Of a DNA stretch of 44,271 nt, positions 36,278 through 44,270 are shown in pieces. Position 1 is the stretch's first letter. Each line of letters opens with the position of its first letter. A program made the translations under genes and the position numbers. The stretch spans positions 1 to 44,271 of the forward strand of contig JAFGTP010000044.1 in assembly GCA_016934035.1 (NCBI GenBank), in the 5' to 3' direction. Origin of the DNA: Fidelibacterota bacterium (lineage in GTDB: Bacteria > Fidelibacterota > UBA2242 > JAFGTP01). The notes beneath the pieces are model-generated. The model was given only the letters and a program-made list of their open reading frames with translations, did no database searches and had not been told where the DNA came from.

Positions 36278-36327
36278 ATTATCATTAATCAACTGCCAAA
36301 CTTACCGGCTGGACATAATCATATCAT

Positions 36328-36344
36328 GTGCCAAAGTAGTTTTG
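36328..36344 (-). promoter_or_regulatory. Candidate sigma-54 promoter of the ABC cluster
   Basis: On the minus strand TTGGCACATGATATGAT carries a full -24 element TTGGCAC. At the right spacing it has TG followed by A instead of the expected GC in the -12 element. It is about 125 bases before the fusion-protein start and about 55 bases downstream of the inverted repeat at 36399-36420. The match is partial, and I rate it by its context. Confidence 0.4.
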
Positions 36345-36398
36345 TCGACGATAAAATGGATAATTGGGAAAATATAGGAGTGTACGAATATGAAAAAT

Positions 36399-36420
36399 TA
36401 GTGTTCGAAAATGAACACTA
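36399..36420. promoter_or_regulatory. Inverted repeat, candidate binding site of the NtrC-type regulator (copy 1)
   Basis: TAGTGTTC (36399-36406) and GAACACTA (36413-36420) form a perfect 8-bp inverted repeat with a 6-base spacer. Seventeen bases of it (36403-36419) recur identically at 37327-37343 before the regulator gene. Position and shape fit an upstream activator site for an enhancer-binding protein acting on the sigma-54-like element at 36328-36344. It could alternatively be a terminator of the PAP2 gene, whose stop is 6 bases away, but the exact recurrence argues for a protein site. Confidence 0.55.
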
Positions 36421-36425
36421 GAGTT

Positions 36426-37169
36426 TTATAACATTGTCAATACAACCGTCAGCGCCAGAAAAACAAACCTGAGTCGCTTATTCATCATCATCAGTTTGTC
36501 TTTATTCAATTGCATTTTAATATTTAATCTATTGATAACGAATACCATGATAATTGTAAATGCCAGGGCAATTGCGATTCCACCGAAAACATCACTCAGA
36601 TAGTGTCGCTGTAATGCAATTCGCGAATAGCTTACCAATAATCCTATTGCAAGCACCACAATTTTGAGCAATTTATTTAATTTAATGCTGTTGGGTGCCA
36701 TTACGACAAAAGGTAATGCTAACGCCATGACTTTGGTTGCATGTCCTGATGGAAAAGCAGGCGATTCGGAAACTTTTGTATTGAGGATTTTTCCGCCAAG
36801 TTCAATAACTGGACGTGCTCGATTGATGATTTCTTTGAGTATATCCCCAAAGATACTGGCTGTTGCAAAGCAAAGCAAAATATAAAAAAACAATATTCCG
36901 TATTCAGTTTGATCATTTTTCTGAACCCATAAAAATAATAAAACAGTATAAGTAAATACGATACAACTCATTCCATAATGGGAAATCATAGAAAATAAAT
37001 GATGTATAGTTTCATGCTGGTAAACAAAATTATGGAAAACCAAGAAATTAACTTCAATAGAATTCTGTTTCCAGAAAAATATGGATAATAAAAAAATAAT
37101 CAGGGATGAAATTGTAATGAAAGTCGTTTTTTTCTTTGAAATATTTATTGAAATAATTTGTGAACTCAT
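36426..37169 (-). CDS. PAP2-family membrane phosphatase
   Basis: A 247-residue membrane protein with about six helices and the full acid-phosphatase triad of motifs: KEIINRARP (KX6RP), PSGH in SPAFPSGHATKVMAL, and SRIALQRHYLSDV (SRX5HX3D). Members dephosphorylate lipid phosphates such as undecaprenyl pyrophosphate or phosphatidic acid at the periplasmic face. The gene lies between two copies of the putative regulator site and is divergent from the response regulator. It may therefore belong to the same regulon and respond to envelope stress, though this is inferred. No clear ribosome site is seen. Confidence 0.92.
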   Translation of the reverse strand: MSSQIISINISKKKTTFITISSLIIFLLSIFFWKQNSIEVNFLVFHNFVYQHETIHHLFSMISHYGMSCIVFTYTVLLFLWVQKNDQTEYGILFFYILLCFATASIFGDILKEIINRARPVIELGGKILNTKVSESPAFPSGHATKVMALALPFVVMAPNSIKLNKLLKIVVLAIGLLVSYSRIALQRHYLSDVFGGIAIALAFTIIMVFVINRLNIKMQLNKDKLMMMNKRLRFVFLALTVVLTML

Positions 37170-37326
37170 CTAATCCCTCTCGATTTATAATCAATAATTT
37201 TTGGAAATTAGGGAATCAAAATTATTTTACAAAGAAAAACCTTCGACTTCTAAAGACGTCTGACGTCCTGTCTGCATTCATGAAATATAGAATTTTCAAA
37301 AAACATCGGCTGTTAAATATTTTACT

Positions 37327-37343
37327 GTTCGAAAATGAACACT
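37327..37343. promoter_or_regulatory. Candidate binding site of the NtrC-type regulator (copy 2)
   Basis: GTTCGAAAATGAACACT is identical to 36403-36419. Its inverted core TGTTC-N6-GAACA spans 37326-37341. It lies in the divergent region between the PAP2 gene and the regulator gene, about 200 bases before the regulator's ATG and about 85 bases upstream of a sigma-54-like element, so it suggests autoregulation. Confidence 0.55.
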
Positions 37344-37426
37344 CTTATTGTTTTCTTCATTGATCATTTTTATATTAGAGGATATTAATCAACTGATAAT
37401 CATAAGCTTATTCAAACATAAAATCT

Positions 37427-37443
37427 TTGGTACATTATTGGTT
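37427..37443 (+). promoter_or_regulatory. Weak candidate sigma-54 promoter of the regulator-kinase operon
   Basis: TTGGTACATTATTGGTT shows a -24-like TTGGTAC and, at about the right distance, TGG in place of TTGC. On its own it is a poor match. It is listed because the ABC cluster shows the same arrangement of site, gap and element. Confidence 0.25.
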
Positions 37444-37542
37444 CTAGGATAAATCCAGAGAATGCAAAGATTTAGAAAGATTAAAATCTCCATGAAACTT
37501 TGTGCTCTTTGCGCCTTTGCGTTTAATATAAATTGAGGATCT

Positions 37543-38916
37543 ATGGAAAACAAACTTGGAAAAATATTGATCATTGATGATAATGAGGATGTGCTGATTT
37601 CTGCTAAATTACTCCTCAAAAAACACTGTCAGAAGATGATGCTCCTCAATTCTCCCACCAAAGCAGAGGCCACATTAGCCAAAGAGAACTTCGATATCAT
37701 ACTGCTGGATATGAATTTTACTGAAGGTAAAACCGGTGGTGAAGAAGGCTTTTACTGGCTGCAGAAGATTCTGGAAATAGATCCACAGGCTATCGTCATT
37801 TTCATCACAGCTTATGGGGATATTGAAAAAGCAGTGGAAGGTGTAAAAGCCGGTGCCACAAATTTTGTGTCCAAACCCTGGGAAAATGAAAAATTGCTGG
37901 CCACTTTGAAATCCGCACAAAGCTTGGCAAATTCCCGTAAGGAACTGGCAAAAGCCAAAATTCAGCAGCAAAGTTTGAGCGATTACATCAATCAGCCCTT
38001 CAATGAAATCATCGGCAAGTCAGCTCCCATGCAGCAGGTTTACAGGATGATAAAAAAAGTGGCCGCCACGCCAGCAAACATTCTCATTACAGGAGAAAAT
38101 GGCACTGGCAAAGAATTAGTGGCCCGGGCAATCCACCGTGGATCGGACCGCAGAAAAGAAATTTTTCTCGGTGTGGATGTCGGCTCTTTAAATGAATCCC
38201 TTTTTGAATCGGAATTGTTTGGTTATGAAAAAGGTGCTTTTACGGATGCGAAACAAAAAAAAACAGGACGGTTTGAAGTGGCTTCCGGCGGGACTTTGTT
38301 TCTTGATGAAATCGGCAATCTTTCCCTCAATATTCAGTCAAAACTTTTGCGTGTGCTGGAAACCCGGGAGTTTACACCGGTTGGAGGAACACGGGCAATT
38401 CCCTTTGATGTGCGTCTGATTTGTGCCACCAATGCTAACCTGCAGCAAATGATTCAGCAAAATGAATTCAGGGAAGATTTATTGTACCGTATCAATACGG
38501 TGGAAATTTTATTGCCGCCGCTTCGTGATCGCAAAGAAGATATTCCGGTCCTGCTCAATTTTTTCCTGAAAAAATATGCAGAAAAATATAAGCAGAAGAT
38601 TGAAAAATTTTCACCTTCTGCATTGCAAAAACTGAAATACTATGACTGGCCTGGTAATGTGCGAGAATTGCGTCACACTGTCGAACGCGCTGTAATCATG
38701 TGTGAGGATCAGGTCATTGAAGAAGAGTGTTTACTGCTTACCAAAGGAAAAAAAATGGAGCAACTGCAATTGCCAGATTTCAATCTTGAAAAAATCGAGC
38801 AACATATTATCGAAGAGGTCTTTCGCAAATATGATGGGAATATTTCAAAAATGGCAGAAGTCCTGGGACTCACTCGTGCATCATTATATAGAAGGCTGAA
38901 AAAATATGATATTTAG
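37543..38916 (+). CDS. NtrC-family sigma-54-dependent response regulator
   Basis: A 457-residue three-domain regulator. The receiver (1-120) has acidic residues D12-D13, phospho-acceptor D56 in IILLDMNF, T89 and K111. The AAA+ domain (about 150-390) has Walker A GENGTGKE (183-190), the sigma-54 contact loop as GAFTDA (230-235) instead of the common GAFTGA, Walker B GGTLFLDE (248-255) and the arginine-finger region FREDLLYRI. The Fis-type helix-turn-helix is at the end (GNISKMAEVLGLTRASLYRRL). It overlaps the kinase gene by 11 bases. With the kinase it should activate sigma-54 promoters, most likely its own and that of the ABC cluster. Confidence 0.95.
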   Translation: MENKLGKILIIDDNEDVLISAKLLLKKHCQKMMLLNSPTKAEATLAKENFDIILLDMNFTEGKTGGEEGFYWLQKILEIDPQAIVIFITAYGDIEKAVEGVKAGATNFVSKPWENEKLLATLKSAQSLANSRKELAKAKIQQQSLSDYINQPFNEIIGKSAPMQQVYRMIKKVAATPANILITGENGTGKELVARAIHRGSDRRKEIFLGVDVGSLNESLFESELFGYEKGAFTDAKQKKTGRFEVASGGTLFLDEIGNLSLNIQSKLLRVLETREFTPVGGTRAIPFDVRLICATNANLQQMIQQNEFREDLLYRINTVEILLPPLRDRKEDIPVLLNFFLKKYAEKYKQKIEKFSPSALQKLKYYDWPGNVRELRHTVERAVIMCEDQVIEEECLLLTKGKKMEQLQLPDFNLEKIEQHIIEEVFRKYDGNISKMAEVLGLTRASLYRRLKKYDI

Positions 38917-40252
38917 GCAATATCGAATTCGTTTGGGACTCTATGTTTGCATACTGACACTCATCATCGGACTATTTTTCTATTGCTTATTTTATTGGAA
39001 AAGTATTCTGATTAACGCATTTTTATTGTTCACCTTTCTGATAGTCTTTTTCAAAATGATAAAATATGTCGACCGCATCAACAGCGAACTGACAAAATTA
39101 TTTGATTCCATACACTATTCGGATTTTTCCCTATCGATACCACAAAATGTCAAAGGCGATGGATTTGAAGAATTATATCAGTCATTGCGTTTTGTAATTG
39201 AAAAATTCAGGGAAGAACGGAAGCAGCGAGTGGAACATTATAATTATATGAAGACCATTGTTCAGCACGTCAGGGTAGGCCTGATTGCATTTAATGCTGC
39301 CGGCAAAATTGAATTGATGAATCTTGCTTTTAAAAAACTGTTCGGTGTTCGTAATTATAAAAGTTTAAGGCAGTTGGGAAATAATGTGCCGGAATTACTG
39401 AAGGTATTGGAAAATATTCATACTTTTAAAAAGGACAATGTACAAATCAAAGTGAATGGCGAGCAAAAATATCTTGCAGTATCAGCTACTGAATTTATCC
39501 TGCACCAACAAAAATACAAACTGGTCTCGGTTCATGATATTAACTCCGAACTGGAGAAAAAGGAAATGGAGGCCTGGGAAAAATTAATTCGTGTCATTAC
39601 CCACGAGATCATGAATTCCATTACGCCAATTGCTTCTCTTGCAGCGACAGCAAATTTAACACTGGAAGAAGCCAATTCAGAAAAATTGAAACTGACTGAT
39701 GAAGATGTCAGAGATATCGCATTAGCGGTGAAAACCATTGAAAAACGCAGTCAGGGCCTGTTGAAATTTGTTGAAAAATACCGGCAGGTGACGACAATCC
39801 CAAAGCCCGAATTGGCAATGGTCAAAGTGCAGAAAATATTCCAAGAGATTCTGCCGTTTATTGAGGATTATAAACAGTTAAAAAATATTGAATTCCATTG
39901 GAGCATTTTTCCGGAAAATTTGGAAATCAGGGCTGATGCTGTTTTGGTTGAGCAAGTCATGATCAACCTGATCAAAAACGCCATGGATTCTTTGCAAACC
40001 ACCCAAAATCCCAGGTTGGAACTCATTGGCAAAATCAGCAGTGATTCCAAAGTACAGATTGAAATAATTGATAACGGTGAAGGCATTTCCGAAGATAATT
40101 TGCAAAAAATCTTTGTGCCTTTTTTCACAACCAAAAAAGAAGGTTCGGGAATCGGGCTTTCCTTATCCCGCCAGATTATGCGCGCGCACAACGGACGATT
40201 GGTGGTCCATTCACTTGCCAATAAGCAGACGGTTTTTACAATGGAATTTTAA
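38906..40252 (+). CDS. Membrane-bound sensor histidine kinase, partner of the NtrC-type regulator
   Basis: A 448-residue kinase with two N-terminal helices (LGLYVCILTLIIGLFFYCLF and the FLLFTFLIVFF segment) with almost no periplasmic loop. It probably senses within the membrane. A HAMP-like linker and a PAS domain follow (about 115-210, VRVGLIAFNAAGKIELMNLAF). The dimerisation box has H233 in ITHEIMNSITPI. The ATPase domain has the N box NLIKNAMDSL, G1 DNGEGI, FVPFFTTKKEGSGIGLSLSRQIM and a normal end. The lack of a periplasmic sensor is similar to kinases that monitor transporters or membrane state. The ATG lies inside the regulator's last codons, so translation is coupled. Confidence 0.94.
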   Translation: MIFRQYRIRLGLYVCILTLIIGLFFYCLFYWKSILINAFLLFTFLIVFFKMIKYVDRINSELTKLFDSIHYSDFSLSIPQNVKGDGFEELYQSLRFVIEKFREERKQRVEHYNYMKTIVQHVRVGLIAFNAAGKIELMNLAFKKLFGVRNYKSLRQLGNNVPELLKVLENIHTFKKDNVQIKVNGEQKYLAVSATEFILHQQKYKLVSVHDINSELEKKEMEAWEKLIRVITHEIMNSITPIASLAATANLTLEEANSEKLKLTDEDVRDIALAVKTIEKRSQGLLKFVEKYRQVTTIPKPELAMVKVQKIFQEILPFIEDYKQLKNIEFHWSIFPENLEIRADAVLVEQVMINLIKNAMDSLQTTQNPRLELIGKISSDSKVQIEIIDNGEGISEDNLQKIFVPFFTTKKEGSGIGLSLSRQIMRAHNGRLVVHSLANKQTVFTMEF

Positions 40253-40263
40253 AGTTCGAGCCG

Positions 40264-40288
40264 GAGGTTCTGTCCTCGTTTTTTTCTT
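40264..40288 (+). terminator. Possible weak terminator after the kinase gene
   Basis: GAGG (40264-40267) and CCTC (40274-40277) form a short stem followed by GTTTTTTTC. The stem is only four base pairs, but the T run and the position 11 bases after the kinase stop support it. Confidence 0.35.
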
Positions 40289-40320
40289 TTAACACACTCA
40301 TGGCCCCGAGATGTTCCAGG

Positions 40321-40995
40321 TTAAAGGAAGTTGACCGGATTCCAGACAGGCACGTTTAAAAATTCTGATAATTCTTTCGCCTGTTCCATGATTTTATTTC
40401 TGGCGCCATGATCGAGAACATTAATTCTTTCGCCGGTTTTGAGTACCAGGTTGATTTCATAGCTGTGGTAACTGCTACCGGAACCGGAACTACTTGTATT
40501 TCGGATATATTCACTAATGATTTGCAACGCATAAATATCGGCTAAACGGCATTTGACCTTTGCCTGCTGGACCTGGTCATCGCTCTTTTTTCCTTTCCAG
40601 TAAAATCCGAGGGATTTATCAAAGAAATGAGGTGTGTTCGTAAAAAGAAAAAGGACTATTCCAACAATCAAAAAAATGGAGCCAAAGAGAACCGGAATTA
40701 AGACATTGTCCAGTAATGGTGTCGTTTGCTTTTGCAGAAAAATGATAACAATCGGAGCCAGCCCGGCTAAACAAAAGATCAGTGGAAAAAGCAAGGACAT
40801 CAGAGAGGGCCGGATTTCTAAGCGGAATGTGCTGGATTTATGAATGTTGTGGGTTTTAAAACTGGTGCCACCCCGCCTGACCGGTGTCCATTGGGTTTTG
40901 AGGGCAATTTCATCCTGTAACGACGCCGGATCAAAGGGCTTAAAATCCTTACTCATATGAATTATTGATGCCTTCAGATTATTAATGAATCCCAT
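40321..40995 (-). CDS. Membrane protein of unknown function with two helices and a C-terminal soluble domain
   Basis: A 224-residue protein I do not recognise. The N-terminal third is soluble (DFKPFDPASLQDEIALKTQW, then THNIHKSSTFRLEIRPS). Two helices follow (LLFPLIFCLAGLAPIVIIFL and VLFGSIFLIVGIVLFLF). The C-terminal domain has a DKSLGFYWKGK strand, LADIYALQIISEYI, a Ser/Gly-rich loop SSSGSGSSYHSYEINLVLKT and an INVLDHGARNKIMEQAKEL helix. This resembles the membrane-associated PH-like domains of small bacterial proteins. The start at 40995 has AAGGAG upstream; the frame to 41130 would add a hydrophobic tail with no ribosome site. It is convergent with the kinase gene. Confidence 0.7.
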   Translation of the reverse strand: MGFINNLKASIIHMSKDFKPFDPASLQDEIALKTQWTPVRRGGTSFKTHNIHKSSTFRLEIRPSLMSLLFPLIFCLAGLAPIVIIFLQKQTTPLLDNVLIPVLFGSIFLIVGIVLFLFTNTPHFFDKSLGFYWKGKKSDDQVQQAKVKCRLADIYALQIISEYIRNTSSSGSGSSYHSYEINLVLKTGERINVLDHGARNKIMEQAKELSEFLNVPVWNPVNFL

Positions 40996-41082
40996 TTTTG
41001 TCATCTCCTTCTGTTCTTTTCTATTCAACCAAAATAAGAAAATGATTGGATAATAAAAAAACAAAATTATTGAATTTGAAAA

Positions 41083-41112
41083 AAAAAAGGCGACCCTGTT
41101 GATGTCGCCTTT
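41083..41112 (-). terminator. Rho-independent terminator of the rhodanese gene
   Basis: On the minus strand AAAGGCGAC and GTCGCCTTT (41104-41112 and 41086-41094 on plus) form a perfect 9-bp stem around a 9-base loop, followed directly by a run of T. It lies 24 bases after the rhodanese stop. It is the clearest intrinsic terminator in the window. Confidence 0.88.
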
Positions 41113-41135
41113 GTGATTGGGGTACCCCAAAAAAA

Positions 41136-41462
41136 TTATTCCATCGGCAATCCGGCTTCTTTCCAGCCTTTTTTACCGGCGCTGAAATCGTAAACATGTT
41201 TATATCCCATGCTGGTAAGTTTTTTCGCTGCCGCCGGACTGGCATTGCAGGCATATTGGGAGCAATAGACAATGATTGTCTCATCTTTTTTCAATTTTTC
41301 TGGTGCCAGGTCTGATAACTTTTCAGCCGGGATATTGATAGCACCTGGAAGATGTTCTTCGTTATAGGGATTTTCCGGAAGTACTTCCACAAGTATAAAT
41401 TCTTCTTTGTTGTACTGTAATTCCAGAATTTTTTCGATATTAATTGTATTGATTTTTATCAT
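41136..41462 (-). CDS. Single-domain rhodanese-like sulfurtransferase
   Basis: A 108-residue rhodanese domain. The substrate-entry segment is visible as NPYNEEHLPGAINIPAEKL, the active-site loop as IVYCSQYACNASPAAAKKL with the cysteine for persulfide formation, and the closing YDFSAGKKGWKEAGLP as in single-domain rhodaneses. The loop CSQYAC contains a second cysteine, which is less common and could form a disulfide with the first. No signal peptide is seen, so it is cytoplasmic. It may carry sulfur or handle thiols; the partner is unknown. A strong terminator follows, so it is probably a single-gene unit. Confidence 0.9.
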   Translation of the reverse strand: MIKINTINIEKILELQYNKEEFILVEVLPENPYNEEHLPGAINIPAEKLSDLAPEKLKKDETIIVYCSQYACNASPAAAKKLTSMGYKHVYDFSAGKKGWKEAGLPME

Positions 41463-41597
41463 TGATAAATCTCCATGTTTTATTTATTAAACAATTATTC
41501 GATTAATAAACTTTCAAAAGAGTTACAAATAAAACTATGGATAAATCACGTTTTATGGATTGGAAAGATCGGCATAACCAATTTTCTGTGTATGAAT

Positions 41598-42575
41598 TCA
41601 TTTTACATCAATTTTCATGATGCGGTTTAACAATACTTCATCCTTGGGTAAAAGTCCTGAATCTACCAATCTCGGTGTCATTTTTTTTAGTTTGGGATTT
41701 CGCATGAAGACGCTATCCAAAATTTTGATGCCTTCATCCACATTTCCACTGCTGATCAAAGTAATGGCTGTCCAGTAGGGTAATTCTGCATTTTCCGGAT
41801 AATATTTTGCGGCAGCATCATAGTCATGCAGTGCTTCCTCAATTTTTCCTTCCTCCATGTATTTATCACCACGATTAGCGTGGACATAGGCTCGATTTAT
41901 GCGGACCAGGCGTTTGAGTTCCTTGAGAGGTTCAGCATGGTCATCGACTCGAAGGTCAAGTATCACATCATTCCATGGAATTCCTGTAGGTTTTCCACTG
42001 GCGATGATCATGGCTGCTGATTGCATCCCACGAATATCGCCACCCTCAGCCTGGGCAGCTTCCAGGGCTGCCATCATACGATCAGCCAGATCACCTTTGG
42101 TATTTTCAAAGGCCTGGGCCATGGCCGGCCAAACGGTTTCGTTTTCCATCATGTTGGCCTGAGCCGAGTATTGAAATCCCTGATAATGGCCCGCAGCAGC
42201 GACACATTTACTGCCGGTATGTACGGCTACATTGCCCTGGGCATCTACCATGGCTACCTGACGCAGAGCTTCTGCTGGGTCTTCGGCTATTAATTTTGCC
42301 AGCGCATCAGTCGCTGAAAATCCCTTTTCCATCATTGCCAGTCCTTCCGGACCGTAGTCTACTTTTACAAAAGACTGGGTTGCAACTGCACCAACTCCTG
42401 CTTTGACCCAGGGAACCAGCTGTCCTACTGCAAACCAGTGGCTTTGCACCGCCACACCCAACTGCCCGGTTTCTTTATCATATGCCACAATGGAATAGGT
42501 GTTGACAGGGCGAAATTGTCCGCTCAGCAGCGTTACACTTATCAAAACAAGTAATGAACCGATCCATTTTTTCAT
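41598..42575 (-). CDS. Secreted DUF1028 protein with C-terminal TPR-like repeats
   Basis: A 325-residue exported protein with a signal peptide (MKKWIGSLLVLISVTLLSG). A DUF1028 domain (about 25-220) is recognisable from YSIVAYDKETGQLGVAVQS, WVKAGVGAVATQSFV, GPEGLAMMEKGFSATDAL, GKCVAAAGH-like SKCVAAAGHYQG and AAQAEGGDIRGMQSAAM. The fold is related to Ntn-hydrolases, from general knowledge of the family, and no enzymatic activity is assigned. The C-terminal 90 residues are TPR-like (YVHANRGDKYMEEGKIEEAL, DYDAAAKYYPENAELPYW). A GGAG-type site lies before the ATG (CAGGAGGC). It is divergent from the FetAB-like genes. Confidence 0.88.
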   Translation of the reverse strand: MKKWIGSLLVLISVTLLSGQFRPVNTYSIVAYDKETGQLGVAVQSHWFAVGQLVPWVKAGVGAVATQSFVKVDYGPEGLAMMEKGFSATDALAKLIAEDPAEALRQVAMVDAQGNVAVHTGSKCVAAAGHYQGFQYSAQANMMENETVWPAMAQAFENTKGDLADRMMAALEAAQAEGGDIRGMQSAAMIIASGKPTGIPWNDVILDLRVDDHAEPLKELKRLVRINRAYVHANRGDKYMEEGKIEEALHDYDAAAKYYPENAELPYWTAITLISSGNVDEGIKILDSVFMRNPKLKKMTPRLVDSGLLPKDEVLLNRIMKIDVK

Positions 42576-42688
42576 AAAGCCTCCTGTTGAATTTTATTTT
42601 TTAAATTAAACATGTCAGGGTAGAAAAAATAAGAAATTTCTGATTAATTTTGTATATTCAGTCATTTAGTAATTATTGGAGAGATGAA

Positions 42689-43282
42689 TTGATAGAATTT
42701 AAAAATGTTAACCTGAAATATTCTGAAACACCAATATTTAAACAATTGAATTTTAAAATTGAGCAGGGTGAACGGGTCTGTTTTAGCGGTCCGTCAGGAC
42801 GTGGAAAATCAACATTGTTAAAAATGATGCAGGGCTATGCTCTTCCTGATGATGGGGAGATTTTGATTAATGGCTGGCAATTGGGCCCTCATCGGATCAA
42901 ACAAATTCGCGACCTGATCATCTGGGTTCCCCAAAATATTAATCTACCCGTGAACACTGGTGTTGAATTATTGGACCTGATGGCACTCTCTTCAAAATTA
43001 TCACGGGTGCAAGAAATCGCCTCCGATCTTTTGCTGGAAGCGGACATCATCAAAAAGGATTTTTCCAAAATCAGCGGAGGGCAAAAGCAACGTCTTATTA
43101 TCTCTGTTTGTCTGAGCCTTGATAAACCGATTATCCTTATGGATGAACCAACATCTTCTCTGGATTTCGAATCCATAGAAGCATTGGTTCGCTTACTGAC
43201 CTCTCTTAAAAACAAGACCCTGATATCCGCTTCACATAATGAACAGTGGCTGAATGCATCGGGAAGGGTGGTTAAATTATGA
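42689..43282 (+). CDS. fetA: ABC transporter ATP-binding protein, FetA-like
   Basis: A 197-residue compact ATPase with Walker A SGPSGRGKST, the Q-loop in VPQNINL, the signature ISGGQKQRLIIS, Walker B IILMDEPTSSLD and the switch His in SASHNEQW. The small size and the UPF0014 permease gene that overlaps it by 4 bases match the FetAB putative iron exporter. I favour a TTG start at 42689 because GGAGAG lies a few bases upstream and the protein then begins IEFKNVNLKY, the normal start of such ATPases. The ATG at 42650 has no ribosome site. Confidence 0.85.
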   Translation: MIEFKNVNLKYSETPIFKQLNFKIEQGERVCFSGPSGRGKSTLLKMMQGYALPDDGEILINGWQLGPHRIKQIRDLIIWVPQNINLPVNTGVELLDLMALSSKLSRVQEIASDLLLEADIIKKDFSKISGGQKQRLIISVCLSLDKPIILMDEPTSSLDFESIEALVRLLTSLKNKTLISASHNEQWLNASGRVVKL

Positions 43283-44079
43283 GTTCCATTGTGGATATCA
43301 GTATCTGGAAACTGGTCATCAGTCTCAGCATCCTTGTTATACCTTTTGCTTTTTTCTTGTATTATAAAATTCCATTAATCAGCAGCACGATGATTGCAGT
43401 GCTTCGCATGGCAGTTCAACTCTCTTTGATTGCCGTCTATTTAGAATGGATTTTTGAAGTCAATAACCTATGGATTAACATGCTGTGGGTTTTCCTGATG
43501 GTTTTTGTTGGCGTTTTTACTGCCATCAAGCGTATTGGTTTGTATCCAAGATACTTTGTGCTGCCATTGACATTATCGGCCATTACTGCTGTAATCATTG
43601 TGGATGCTTTTTTCCTGGGGTATGTACTTCATTTGGATTATCTGTTTGATGCCCGCTATTTTATCCCCATTACCGGTATGATCCTGGGAAATTCAATGAA
43701 CCATAATATTGTTGGATTAAGCACCTATTTTCGGGGATTATCGGAAAAAGCCGAACTGTACAATTTTCTGCTCACAAATACCGGGAACACTGCACTGACC
43801 CGGCGTCCTTTTGTTAAACAGGCCATTACTCAGGGATTAAATCCATTGATTGCAACGATGACAGTAATCGGATTGATTTCCTTGCCTGGCATGATGACCG
43901 GACAAATTTTGGGTGGCAGTTCGCCGGCATTGGCCATTCGCTACCAGATTATGATCATGCTGGCGATTTTTATTGGCTGTACTACCAACATGTTTCTTAG
44001 CATTCTGTTTTCCAATCGTTTCATTTTTGATAAGTTCGGCAATCTGAAAATCGATATGGTAAAGCCTGGAAAATATTGA
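43279..44079 (+). CDS. fetB: ABC transporter permease, FetB/UPF0014 family
   Basis: A 266-residue membrane protein of the UPF0014 (FetB/YbbM) family with about seven helices. Signatures are the YLEWIF segment, the AIKRIGLYPRY loop, PITGMILGNSMN, and LTRRPFVKQAITQGLNPLIATMTVIGLISLPGMMTGQILGGSSP, the latter being the family hallmark. FetAB in E. coli exports iron and raises resistance to oxidative stress. Its start codon overlaps the stop of the ATPase gene (ATGA), so the two are translated as a unit. The gene ends 106 bases before the right terminal repeat. Confidence 0.93.
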   Translation: MSSIVDISIWKLVISLSILVIPFAFFLYYKIPLISSTMIAVLRMAVQLSLIAVYLEWIFEVNNLWINMLWVFLMVFVGVFTAIKRIGLYPRYFVLPLTLSAITAVIIVDAFFLGYVLHLDYLFDARYFIPITGMILGNSMNHNIVGLSTYFRGLSEKAELYNFLLTNTGNTALTRRPFVKQAITQGLNPLIATMTVIGLISLPGMMTGQILGGSSPALAIRYQIMIMLAIFIGCTTNMFLSILFSNRFIFDKFGNLKIDMVKPGKY

Positions 44080-44185
44080 TGCTGAGATAAGAATTCTGAT
44101 AAAAAAATAATTCTGGTTTGTCCATTGGGAAAAGGAGAGTTATTCCCCATGTATCAATCCTTTGAATTAGGTTTATTAAAATTAC

Positions 44186-44270
44186 GGGCTAATAGCTAAA
44201 AATAGCTGGTAAAATTGATATTATACATTGGTATTCAATAGATTACTTGGAAATTTAATTTAGGTAATAT
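44186..44270. repeat. Right copy of 85-bp terminal inverted repeat
   Basis: Exact reverse complement of 1-85, extending to the penultimate base of the window. Unlike the left copy it lies in noncoding DNA, 106 bases after the FetB-like gene. No transposase or integrase sits next to either copy. Confidence 0.95.

Noticed and set aside
44080..44185. AGAATT...AATTCT inverted repeat after the FetB-like gene as a terminator
   Set aside because: The stem is short and AT-only with no T run, so it is not distinguishable from chance.
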